In this document: positions 52,552 through 60,991 of the stretch, in pieces
Layout of the letters: every line of letters begins with the position of its first letter
How positions within the stretch are numbered: position 1 is the first letter of the stretch
DNA from: UBA8106 sp964569695
GTDB taxonomy: Bacteria; Acidobacteriota; Vicinamibacteria; Vicinamibacterales; UBA823
Assembly (NCBI GenBank): GCA_964569695.1
Contig: CAZMUA010000006.1
Coordinates: forward strand, 1 to 64,000
Reading direction: 5' to 3'
DNA length: 64,000 nucleotides
The notes under the pieces: generated by a model
Seen by the model: only the letters and a program-made list of their open reading frames with translations
The model's database searches: none
What the model was told of the DNA's origin: nothing
Position numbers and translations under genes: made by a program

Positions 52552-54177
52552 TCAGTCCAAGCCAAACGTGAGTATTGAGTTACCGGCAGCAATGGTGACG
52601 TATTGAACGTCTCCTACCATATAGGAAATCGGAGCCGCCTTAACATTCCCCCCGACATTCATACGCCACAGCTCTGTACCATTGACTGCGTCTAGTGCGT
52701 AAAAATATCCATCGACACTTCCTCCGAAGACAAGGTCAGAGCCTGTTGACAGCAGTCCTGACTGCGTTTTCGGCTGCAAGGGAAATTCCCAACGAGTGTC
52801 TCCGGTGCGGGGTTCAAGGGCTCGAATCATACTCGCATAGGTTTCCTGTGGAACTAAGCGTTCCGGGGCACCTCCAAGGAACATTTCCCCTGGCACGTAT
52901 TCATCTTCACCGATGAAGAAAGTGTCAGCGCCATCGTACGTAACTACGTACAGTAATTCGGTGCGTGGACTGTAGGTATTAGACCACCAGTTTGCTGCTC
53001 CATTGACTGAGGGGTACACAAGAACTCCCTCTTCGCTTGGGAACATCCCAGGAATACGAATCGGCCGGCCATTTTCATCAATCCGTTCAGCCCACGTTTG
53101 TTTTGCAAAGGGTGTCCCACGTAGAAACTCGCCTGTCACACGATCCAATACATAAAAGAATGCATTTCGATTTGGGAACAACATGAGTTTTCGTGGTCGT
53201 CCATCAAACTCGATGTCAATGAGGATAGGAATCTGAGTTGCATCCCAATCGTGCACATCATGCGGAGTAAATTGAAAATGCCATCTTAATTCTCCGGTGT
53301 CTGCATCCAGTGCTACGACGGAGTCCGAATAGAGGTTGTCGCCCTCACGTGCTTCACCGTTCCAGTCGGGCCCAGGATTTCCCGTACCCCAGTACACAAG
53401 ATTTAATTCAGGATCGTATGCCCCAGTGATCCACGTGGGCGCGCCGCCAGTCATCCAGGAGTCATCCTCCCAAGTGTCATTGTGTGGTTCACCTTCTCCT
53501 GGAATCGTGTAGAAACGCCATGCAAGTTCGCCGGTTTCGGCATCATAGGCATCGAGAAATCCGCGGATGCCGTATTCTCCTCCTGCAATGCCACTGATGA
53601 CCTTGTCGCCAATCACGAGTGGTGCGGCAGTTTTACTATAACCAGTGTTCGGGTCGGCGCTCTGCGTCTCCCACTGCACCGCACCTGTTTTTGCATCTAG
53701 GGCAATAAGTTTGGCGTCTAACGTTCCTAAGAATAGCGTTTCCCCAAGAATTGCCACGCCGCGATTTTGTCTTCCACAGCACAGAGACAGTTTTTCTGGC
53801 AACGTATGTTCATAGGTCCAAAATTGACTTCCGGTCGAAGCGTCTAGAGCGAGGACATTACTCGGGGACTGCGTAAGATACATGACTCCATCCACGACCA
53901 GTGGTGTTGTTTCGACATCTGCGAGAGTCTCAAGTTGCTTTACCCATTTCACTTCAAGTTGATCGACGTTGCTCTTATCTATTGCAGTCAATCGACTATG
54001 TCGTTGACTGTTGTACTGACCGGAGTACATTAGCCAGTTTTCTGGCTCTTCACTGGCTTTTAGAAGTCGCTCGCTTGTAACCGGTGAGCCAAGTGGAGTG
54101 GACGGTTGTTGGGCATAGCCGGGGTAAACCCAGAGAAGCAAGGCGCATCCAATTGTTCTATAGAGTCGTGATTGCAT
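52552..54177 (-). CDS. Exported PQQ-dependent dehydrogenase (quinoprotein)
   Basis: 541 residues. Signal peptide (about 1-22, cleavage near GYA-QQ). Propeller blades carry the alternating A-x-D-x-x-TG-x-x-W pattern. The vicinal disulfide is Cys133-Cys134 (LCCGRQNRG), a hallmark of PQQ alcohol dehydrogenases; Glu201 and Asn277 are candidate metal ligands and Asp312 the catalytic base (HDWDATQ). The residue two after Asp312 is Thr314, where lanthanide enzymes (XoxF) have Asp, which favours calcium. A dihaem cytochrome gene overlaps its start and should be its electron acceptor. Confidence 0.86.
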   Translation of the reverse strand: MQSRLYRTIGCALLLWVYPGYAQQPSTPLGSPVTSERLLKASEEPENWLMYSGQYNSQRHSRLTAIDKSNVDQLEVKWVKQLETLADVETTPLVVDGVMYLTQSPSNVLALDASTGSQFWTYEHTLPEKLSLCCGRQNRGVAILGETLFLGTLDAKLIALDAKTGAVQWETQSADPNTGYSKTAAPLVIGDKVISGIAGGEYGIRGFLDAYDAETGELAWRFYTIPGEGEPHNDTWEDDSWMTGGAPTWITGAYDPELNLVYWGTGNPGPDWNGEAREGDNLYSDSVVALDADTGELRWHFQFTPHDVHDWDATQIPILIDIEFDGRPRKLMLFPNRNAFFYVLDRVTGEFLRGTPFAKQTWAERIDENGRPIRIPGMFPSEEGVLVYPSVNGAANWWSNTYSPRTELLYVVTYDGADTFFIGEDEYVPGEMFLGGAPERLVPQETYASMIRALEPRTGDTRWEFPLQPKTQSGLLSTGSDLVFGGSVDGYFYALDAVNGTELWRMNVGGNVKAAPISYMVGDVQYVTIAAGNSILTFGLD

Positions 54178-54971
54178 TATGGTCTTCCTCTTCCCAGTGA
54201 GTGCAGGTAAGCGACGAGATCGTCAATTTCCTGTTCGCTTAGGATGTCTTCATAACTGGCCATCGGGGAGCCCTCTAATCGCTCGTATGCCAAAAGGTCG
54301 CTTTTATTAAACGACAGAAGATTCCGATCTGGATCTAGTAGTCGAATGGAAAAGGTGTCCTCATCCAGGCGCCAACCGCTGGTTATCTCGCCGTTCGCTT
54401 GGGTAACGCGAATCCCCCACCACTCAGGTTCGACGTTGGCGTTGGGTTCTGTTAGAGACCTTCGTAAATGTGTTACTGATCGCTGCCAACCGATATCGCT
54501 CAGATCCGGCGCCCCTCCACTATCCCCGCCTTCCGTATTTACCGTGTGGCATTGCGCACAGTCTTCTTGTGTATAAAAAATGTGTTCTCCATTTATTGGA
54601 TCGCCAGAAAGTGATTCACTGTTCTGGCCTTGAGCGAGCGTTCGGACGTAAGCGACAATTTGCCATATATTTCTATCGCTGTTATAGAGACCCGGCATAT
54701 CTGAATTGGGGATTCCCCGACGGACAACTCTAAACATGGAAGCGTCGTCGATGGCATATCGGAAAGAACCGAGCGTTAAATTGGGTCCTCTATCTCCTAG
54801 TCCAGAACGTCCGTGGCAGATAGTGCAATGTGAACGAAAGGTTTTCATGCCCGCTGACACGTCTTCGGTTGACGTAAACGGATTCTCAACTGCTTGCTGT
54901 GCTCTTGCCGTACTCGTACCCAAAAACAACGCAAGACAGACTAGCAATACGGGGGTCCTAAGTTTTGGCAT
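54177..54971 (-). CDS. Dihaem c-type cytochrome, partner of the PQQ dehydrogenase
   Basis: 264 residues from the ATG at 54971 (AAGGAG 6 bp upstream); the frame continues upstream but those residues do not form a signal peptide. Signal peptide ends near ARA-QQ. Two haem motifs are present: Cys49-Thr-Ile-Cys52-His53 and Cys138-Ala-Gln-Cys141-His142. The stop shares a base with the dehydrogenase start (TAATG). This pairing is usual for periplasmic alcohol or sugar oxidation. Confidence 0.9.
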   Translation of the reverse strand: MPKLRTPVLLVCLALFLGTSTARAQQAVENPFTSTEDVSAGMKTFRSHCTICHGRSGLGDRGPNLTLGSFRYAIDDASMFRVVRRGIPNSDMPGLYNSDRNIWQIVAYVRTLAQGQNSESLSGDPINGEHIFYTQEDCAQCHTVNTEGGDSGGAPDLSDIGWQRSVTHLRRSLTEPNANVEPEWWGIRVTQANGEITSGWRLDEDTFSIRLLDPDRNLLSFNKSDLLAYERLEGSPMASYEDILSEQEIDDLVAYLHSLGRGRP

Positions 54972-55074
54972 AGAAGGCTCCTTGTGCCCGAAACCGTGAA
55001 ACCGTCGTATCATAATCGTAAGGTGGGCTTGTGTAAACAAATCTCGCTCTACCGTAGTTATCTCCGATGAGTTA

Positions 55075-57306
55075 GTGGCATTTTTAAAAATGATATTAGC
55101 TGGCACAACTCTGGCCCTCGTCGCGCTTTGCACCGCCTTTTCAGGTGTTCAGGCGCAAGACACCCAAGAACCGACCGGTCGAACAATTACCGCTGAAGCC
55201 CTTCTTGATGGCGAAACCATTGTTTTGGATGGATTACTCGACGAGCCTGTGTGGAAACGTGCAACACCTGGGACAGACTTTATTCAACAAGACCCTAATT
55301 ATGGAGGAATCCCAACAGAACGGACAGAAGTTCGATTTGCTTTTGATCGAGACACCTTGTACATGGGCGTCTACAACTTTGATTCCGAACCGGAGAAGAT
55401 GCTTGGGAACACGATGAAGCGTGACGAGTATTTGAGGGCCGACGACCGCTTTATGTGGGTTATGGATACGTTCTTGGACCGACAAACTGGATACTTCTTT
55501 GAGATGAACCCATCCGGCCTGATGGCTGATTCCTTGATGGCTCCGGGAGGTGGCAATCGAAATTGGGATGGTATTTGGGACGCTAAGGTGCTGAGAAGTG
55601 ATCTTGGATGGACCATCGAACTTGCCTTACCGTTTCGAACGCTGAATTTCGACCCTAACGGAACAGCTTGGGGGGTCAATTTTCAACGGACGATACGGCG
55701 AAAAAACGAGGAAAATCTTTGGACGGGATACATGCGCAATCAAGGATTACGTCGCCTGTCAAACACTGGCTTGCTTCTGCTTGATTTGTCAGAAGTTAGT
55801 CAAGGTTTCGGCCTTGACGTGAAACCTTATCTGTCGACCTCTGGGTTCGACGCTCCGGGTGCGAAAGTTCCATTGCCGTTAGTTGGCACGGCTGATGCTG
55901 GAGTAGATCTGTTCTATAACGTAACGCCTGGACTTCGCGCGAATTTAACAGTTAATACTGATTTTGCCCAGACGGAAGTTGACCAGCGTCTTGTGAATCT
56001 AACTCGCTTTCCATTGTTTTTTCCAGAGAAGCGTGATTTTTTTCTCGATGGAGCGACCTTCTTTAATTTTTACTTGGGCCGTGACTATCGTGAGCCGAAT
56101 GCTGCGTCTGTGCAGCCATTTTTTAGTAGACGAATCGGCTTACATACGGACGGCAGTCCCCAGAAGATTAATTACGGTGCAAAGTTGACCGGTCAGGTCG
56201 GGAAGCAAGATGTCGGCTTTTTGCACGTTCGCACTGATGACGAAGGTTCGGCTCCTGCTGAAGATTTTACGGTGGTGCGAATTAAGCGACGTATGTTTAC
56301 GCAGTCGTACGTTGGCATGTTTTACAGTCGCCGACATGCGAGCACATCAGGATCAATTGCTTTTGAAACAGCAGGAGTGGATTTTCGGCTAGCAACATCA
56401 CGGTTTCAAGAATCTAAGAATTTAGAATTTAATGGATTTTTTCTTTGGAACACGAACCCCGTGGGTACGGTTGACAACAATCTGGCCTATGGCCTAAGGC
56501 TTGACTATCCAAATGACCGGTGGGAAGCCCGAGTCTCATTTACTGAGGTTCAGGATAATCACAATCCAGCGATTGGCTTTACTCGCCGCAGGGGCTTTCG
56601 GGGATATGGACCGAGACTTATGTTTGCTCCTCGCCCGAGGCAACATCAATGGATTAGGCAAGTGACATTTGGGGTCGATGCTGATGTGAGAACAGACGTC
56701 CGTAATCGCCTTCTTACGAGAAAATTAAACGTCGTGCTGTTAGACGTCAACCTGCACTCTCAGGAACAATTTCGTCTGGAAGTCATTCCTACCTATGAGC
56801 GACTTGAGCGAACGTTCGAGATCAGTCCAGGGGTTGTGTTACCGGCTGGTACGGATTATCACTTTGTTCGGTATAAAGCCACGTTTAACACGGCAAATCG
56901 CCGGATCTTTGCATTCCAAACGAACTTAGAAACCGGTACATTTTTTTCAGGTACTCGCAAGGAGGTTACGGCTCGTGTCGGCTTTCGCCCTCGCCCAGGT
57001 GTTACTGTCAATTTTGATAACGAGTGGAATCGAATCTCATTAAATGAAGGGCGGTTTGATACTTTTCTACATCGTTTGGTTGTGGACACCCAATTTAGTC
57101 CTTGGTTGTACCTGGTCAATAACGTTCAGTTCGACTCCGTTAGTGATCTCATGGGCTGGCAGTCCAGATTGCGTTGGATCGTCACACCGGGAAACGATCT
57201 CTTCGTGATATACACGCATAATTGGCTTGATAGCAACCAGTTCGATCGCTTTGTCACTCAAGATCGTCGAGGAGCAGCCAAATTCGTCTTTACGCATCGT
57301 TTCTGA
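55075..57306 (+). CDS. DUF5916-type exported protein with N-terminal CBM9-like domain
   Basis: 743 residues. A GTG start at 55075 is preferred since it gives the signal peptide a charged n-region (MAFLKMILAG...); an ATG at 55090 lacks one. Cleavage near VQA-QD. The N-terminal domain (about 40-230) has the carbohydrate-binding-like pattern LDGLLDEPVWKRA, and the rest is a beta-barrel-like DUF5916 region (FAQTEVDQRLVNLTRFPLFFPEKRDFF). Such proteins are often outer-membrane and linked to TonB-dependent uptake or hydrolysis; the ligand is unknown. It is divergent from the cytochrome gene. Confidence 0.85.
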   Translation: MAFLKMILAGTTLALVALCTAFSGVQAQDTQEPTGRTITAEALLDGETIVLDGLLDEPVWKRATPGTDFIQQDPNYGGIPTERTEVRFAFDRDTLYMGVYNFDSEPEKMLGNTMKRDEYLRADDRFMWVMDTFLDRQTGYFFEMNPSGLMADSLMAPGGGNRNWDGIWDAKVLRSDLGWTIELALPFRTLNFDPNGTAWGVNFQRTIRRKNEENLWTGYMRNQGLRRLSNTGLLLLDLSEVSQGFGLDVKPYLSTSGFDAPGAKVPLPLVGTADAGVDLFYNVTPGLRANLTVNTDFAQTEVDQRLVNLTRFPLFFPEKRDFFLDGATFFNFYLGRDYREPNAASVQPFFSRRIGLHTDGSPQKINYGAKLTGQVGKQDVGFLHVRTDDEGSAPAEDFTVVRIKRRMFTQSYVGMFYSRRHASTSGSIAFETAGVDFRLATSRFQESKNLEFNGFFLWNTNPVGTVDNNLAYGLRLDYPNDRWEARVSFTEVQDNHNPAIGFTRRRGFRGYGPRLMFAPRPRQHQWIRQVTFGVDADVRTDVRNRLLTRKLNVVLLDVNLHSQEQFRLEVIPTYERLERTFEISPGVVLPAGTDYHFVRYKATFNTANRRIFAFQTNLETGTFFSGTRKEVTARVGFRPRPGVTVNFDNEWNRISLNEGRFDTFLHRLVVDTQFSPWLYLVNNVQFDSVSDLMGWQSRLRWIVTPGNDLFVIYTHNWLDSNQFDRFVTQDRRGAAKFVFTHRF

Positions 57307-57392
57307 CGGACCTACTGAATCAAAACTTGTGTATTCTCTGCCGACTGGATTATTTTAGAGAGCAGAAAAGTCATGTTTTTTGGAGAACACTA

Positions 57393-59147
57393 ATGATTCG
57401 TTTGTTGTCACTAATACGTACAGCACTACCCCTTATGGTCGTAATATCCCTTACGAGCTGCGCTGATGAGGCAGCGCCTGTGATTCGTGACGTGAATGTT
57501 AAGCAGACCGATAACGAGAGGACGCCGTTAGCTGCAATCGTCACATTGTTAACACATGAACCAGCTCGCATCCGACTTGATATTTCGGACGGCACTAATG
57601 GCTGGAGCCTTGAAGCAGAGCCCGGTTATGACCGGAGCCATGAAATCCCTGTGTTTGGGTTGCGTCCAGGGCGAGAGCATTCGTTTACGGTGTATGCGAT
57701 TGATGAGTCAGAGAATAGTTCTGTGGCCGGTCCTTTCATGCTGGCCCCCATCTCGCTTCCTGAGTTGTTTCCGAATATAAGAGTCACAGCATCAAATGTG
57801 TCTGCGATGGAGCCTGGATTGACTCTGTTTAATTTGATGCATTGGTATGAGGATCGAAGAGATGCTGAGTACGGCAGTCTGGTGATCGTCAATCAGTTAG
57901 GTGAAGTCGTATGGTTCCATGATGCTGGCTTCCCTCTCCTTGATGCCCGACAGCTAGAGAATGGAAATATTCTCTATATGAACTCGAAATATGGCATGTT
58001 GGTCGAAGTCGACATGTTCGGGAATGCGGTTTCTCGTTGGCATTCCACCGGAGTGCCAAAAGATGTTCCCGAAGACAGCATACCGGTGGAGACTGAGACC
58101 TTCCATCACGAAGTCTCTGTCATGCCAAACGGAAACTTTTTAACTCTAGGAGCTGAACTTCAAGATTTTGATGAGTACCCTTCAAGTGAGCAAGATCCTG
58201 ACGCACCCAATCAACCCGCGACTGTGGTCGGAGATGTGATTCTTGAATTTACACCTGCCGGTGACATCGTTCATTCTTGGAGTTTCCTCGACATTCTTGA
58301 CCCGCATCGCTTCGGTTATCAATCTTTAGACCCCGGATTTTGGAAACCAGTGTTTGGAGAGGACCATACCGGAGCTCTGCGTGATTGGATGCATGCCAAT
58401 GCAATTATTTACGATGACCGAGATCATTCAGTGATTGTATCGAGTCGGACTCAAGATGCGGTGGTTAAGGTTGACTTGGACACCGGGAATTTGAAATGGA
58501 TATTAGGTGTTCCTGATGGCTGGCAAGAACCTTGGTCGGATCAGTTGCTTGCGCCAGTTCAGTTTATCGGGATGGGGCGCTACGCGGACAAGCAAGATAT
58601 GGAGTGGCCGTATCATCAACATGCTCCCATGATTACACCTCGTGGCACGCTATTGCTTTACGATAACGGAAATTTCCGAGCACGTCCCTTTGATGTTTCC
58701 CAGAAACCAGAAGACAGCTACAGTCGTGCCGTTGAATATTCAATCAACGAGAAAACCATGGAAGTCTCAGAAGTCTGGTCACATGGGGGGCCTGGCGATG
58801 ACGCAATCTACTCCTCGTTTATTAGCGATGCTGACTGGCTTCCCCGCACCGAAAACGTGCTGGTTACTCATGGAGGTATTCTGACGGCACAGGATGGGAA
58901 ACGCGCTGACGGGGTTGGACTGGATGTCCGTCGTTCAGCACAGATCCTTGAAATTAAACGTGTTAATACGATTGTGCCGTATCAGACTCAAGGCTTCGTT
59001 CCAAATGAAAGAGTCTTTGAGATGACGATTGACGCTGACACCGCGACGGGAGGCTGGCACGTTTATCGGGCGGACCGTATCTCATCAACCCTGCACCATG
59101 AAGGTTGGGGTAGCGTGGCTCTATCTACCGCAGACGGGAATCCCTAA
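57393..59147 (+). CDS. Arylsulfotransferase-like lipoprotein
   Basis: 584 residues from the ATG at 57393 (GGAGA 8 bp upstream). Lipobox LTSC gives Cys23. An N-terminal Fn3-like domain is followed by a propeller with the arylsulfate sulfotransferase pattern: His pairs in TFHHEVSVMPNGN, RDWMHANAI and YHQHAPMITPRGTLLLYDNGN, close to those used for PAPS-independent sulfate transfer between phenols. Lipid anchoring suggests the outer face of the inner membrane or the outer membrane. Natural acceptor unknown. Confidence 0.82.
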   Translation: MIRLLSLIRTALPLMVVISLTSCADEAAPVIRDVNVKQTDNERTPLAAIVTLLTHEPARIRLDISDGTNGWSLEAEPGYDRSHEIPVFGLRPGREHSFTVYAIDESENSSVAGPFMLAPISLPELFPNIRVTASNVSAMEPGLTLFNLMHWYEDRRDAEYGSLVIVNQLGEVVWFHDAGFPLLDARQLENGNILYMNSKYGMLVEVDMFGNAVSRWHSTGVPKDVPEDSIPVETETFHHEVSVMPNGNFLTLGAELQDFDEYPSSEQDPDAPNQPATVVGDVILEFTPAGDIVHSWSFLDILDPHRFGYQSLDPGFWKPVFGEDHTGALRDWMHANAIIYDDRDHSVIVSSRTQDAVVKVDLDTGNLKWILGVPDGWQEPWSDQLLAPVQFIGMGRYADKQDMEWPYHQHAPMITPRGTLLLYDNGNFRARPFDVSQKPEDSYSRAVEYSINEKTMEVSEVWSHGGPGDDAIYSSFISDADWLPRTENVLVTHGGILTAQDGKRADGVGLDVRRSAQILEIKRVNTIVPYQTQGFVPNERVFEMTIDADTATGGWHVYRADRISSTLHHEGWGSVALSTADGNP

Positions 59148-59153
59148 TACGGA

Positions 59154-59540
59154 CTAGTTGTCGTATTCAGCATCAGATACTTTTTCAAGCCACTCGGTAG
59201 TGGCGTCAATATTGATGGCAATATGCGTCATGAGGCCGTTCGTGTCAGCCCCGTGCCAATGTTTCTCGTTGGGATTAATTTGAACGATCCCGCCTGTAGG
59301 CACTGAAACACTTTTTTCCCCGAATACTTGCATGCGGCAGGTGCCTTCAATAACTACAAGTAATTGAATCCCTGAATGGGTATGCCAATCTGTGCGACTT
59401 CCTTGCTCAAAACAAACACGGTAGATGTTGATTGCCGGGTCCGCGTTGACGCCCGTCATCCGAGTCAGCTTCGCTAAGCCCGTGAAGTGTTCTGGAGCAC
59501 AGGATTCCACTGAAAGTTCGGAAGGATTGTAGACTTTCAC
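59154..59540 (-). CDS. Small cupin protein
   Basis: 128 residues, single cupin barrel. GTG start at 59540 with GGAAG 6 bp upstream. Metal motifs: DWHTHSGIQLLVVIEG (two His and a Glu-type position) and NEKHWHGADTNG (third His). Matches the cupin_2 type; carboxymuconolactone-like or redox roles are possible but not established. It lies between the arylsulfotransferase-like gene and an asparaginase, converging with the former. Confidence 0.82.
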   Translation of the reverse strand: MKVYNPSELSVESCAPEHFTGLAKLTRMTGVNADPAINIYRVCFEQGSRTDWHTHSGIQLLVVIEGTCRMQVFGEKSVSVPTGGIVQINPNEKHWHGADTNGLMTHIAINIDATTEWLEKVSDAEYDN

Positions 59541-59568
59541 TCTATCTTCCGATCGTCAGAAGAAGATA

Positions 59569-59595
59569 CCTCATGAACGCATTTGTCTCATGAGG
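59569..59595. repeat. Perfect 8-bp hairpin between cupin and asparaginase genes
   Basis: CCTCATGA (59569-59576) and TCATGAGG (59588-59595) with an 11-nt loop. On the minus strand it is followed by TATCTTCTTCT, so it could be a weak terminator of the asparaginase transcript or an operator for the cupin gene. Confidence 0.4.
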
Positions 59596-59635
59596 AAGTT
59601 GACGCAATAACATTGCCAGCGCTACTCAACGAGAC

Positions 59636-60763
59636 CTAATCGCTTGCGCTACCGCTGAGTAATGGTTCTAAAGGCGCGGATTCAGATCCATTTTCAGTGC
59701 AGACAGCGTATCGACTCCGTTCGGTGGCGTACATAGAGACCCCGGCGTACTCGCCCTTGGCGTTTAAGGCATAAAAACTGATGCCAAATGCGGGTTCACC
59801 GCGACTGTTAAGCAACCGTTGTTCGATCGTGCTGTCCTTTATCCGTTGCAACCCATCCATGCCAGCATCCTTTGGATGCATTCCACGTCGCATATTTTCT
59901 ACAATTTGATATGAGGTTAAATTGTATATATTCGCTTCACCTCGTCCGGTTGATCCAGCAGCACCAACAGAACCGTCGACATAAAGGCCTGCCCCGAGAA
60001 TTGGGGAATCACCAACACGGCCTGCAATTTTCCATGCCAGACCGCTCGTGGTGGTCACTCCGCAAATTTCCCCTTTTGAATTAATGCCATCACAGTTGAT
60101 GGTGCCAAAGAAATCATGTTCGTCCACCAAGCCTTCGGCCATCATCTCCAAGCCCACTTTGTAACCAAGCGCCACTCTCTCAGCAGGATTCAGATAGTGA
60201 CCAGGGTCCGTCCGTCTTTTCCATTCAAGCCAACGTTCCCTCGAACGGTCTGTGTTTAAATCATCGAGAATTTCAAAACCCATATTGCGAGCAAATTGTT
60301 GGGCGCCGGCTCCGACCAATAGGTGGTGGTCGGTGTGTTCCATGACAGCCTTTGCTACTAAAGAGGGAGCTTTGACTCCTTCGATTCCAGCGACGCCACC
60401 GGCCCGTTTCTTGGGACCATGCATGCAGCAGGAATCTAATTGCACGACTCCGTCAGCATTTGGGGATCCCCCGTAGCCAACTCCGCCGTCCTCGGGATCG
60501 AGTTCGTTTAAGTTGACGCCGGCAATGAGTGAATCAAGTACATCTTCGCCACTCGTCATCATGCGAAATGCCTTTTCCACACAGGTCTCAGTGCCGCCAT
60601 ACTTAATGCGGTTTCCATTACCTGAAGCGATTACCACAGGCTTGACGGCTGACGTTTGAATGGCAGGGGCGTTTCCGAAACCAGTCACCGAAACCGTTGA
60701 CGTTAAGCCGGCCGCTGCGGCACTCGTTAAGACAAAGTCGCGTCGATTAATCTTTTTAGGCAT
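59636..60763 (-). CDS. N4-(beta-N-acetylglucosaminyl)-L-asparaginase-like hydrolase, Tat-exported
   Basis: 375 residues. A twin-arginine signal NRRDFVLTSAA is followed by a hydrophobic region. Ntn-hydrolase fold: the autocleavage and nucleophile Thr is in GVTTTSG (about 240), with GRVGDSPILGAG downstream and GGVGYGGSPN earlier. The family removes GlcNAc-Asn, or hydrolyses isoaspartyl/asparagine bonds. Export to the periplasm fits glycan or peptide recycling. CAGGAGAA ribosome-binding site 9 bp upstream. Confidence 0.87.
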   Translation of the reverse strand: MPKKINRRDFVLTSAAAAGLTSTVSVTGFGNAPAIQTSAVKPVVIASGNGNRIKYGGTETCVEKAFRMMTSGEDVLDSLIAGVNLNELDPEDGGVGYGGSPNADGVVQLDSCCMHGPKKRAGGVAGIEGVKAPSLVAKAVMEHTDHHLLVGAGAQQFARNMGFEILDDLNTDRSRERWLEWKRRTDPGHYLNPAERVALGYKVGLEMMAEGLVDEHDFFGTINCDGINSKGEICGVTTTSGLAWKIAGRVGDSPILGAGLYVDGSVGAAGSTGRGEANIYNLTSYQIVENMRRGMHPKDAGMDGLQRIKDSTIEQRLLNSRGEPAFGISFYALNAKGEYAGVSMYATERSRYAVCTENGSESAPLEPLLSGSASD

Positions 60764-60910
60764 CTAATAGTTCTCCTGTTCGACTAGCTGATTTCCTTTT
60801 TGCTAGAGTGCCAATATTATGGATCAAGAATTCTAGAACAACCGGCCATTTACTGGATATCCTAAACAGATTGTCAGCCGTGAGCCCTTATGCTGTCAAC
60901 TTCAAGAAGA

Positions 60911-60940
60911 TTGTTACTGAGGGTCCCCTGTAAATATAAT
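60911..60940 (+). promoter_or_regulatory. Sigma-70-type promoter for the heavy-metal-binding protein gene
   Basis: TTGTTA (60911-60916), 18-bp spacer, perfect TATAAT (60935-60940). Predicted start near 60947, 45 bp before the ATG at 60992. Confidence 0.6.
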
Positions 60941-60991
60941 CAAAAGAACGGGTTACAGTCGATTTGGTCACTGATAAGATTAACCTGAGAT

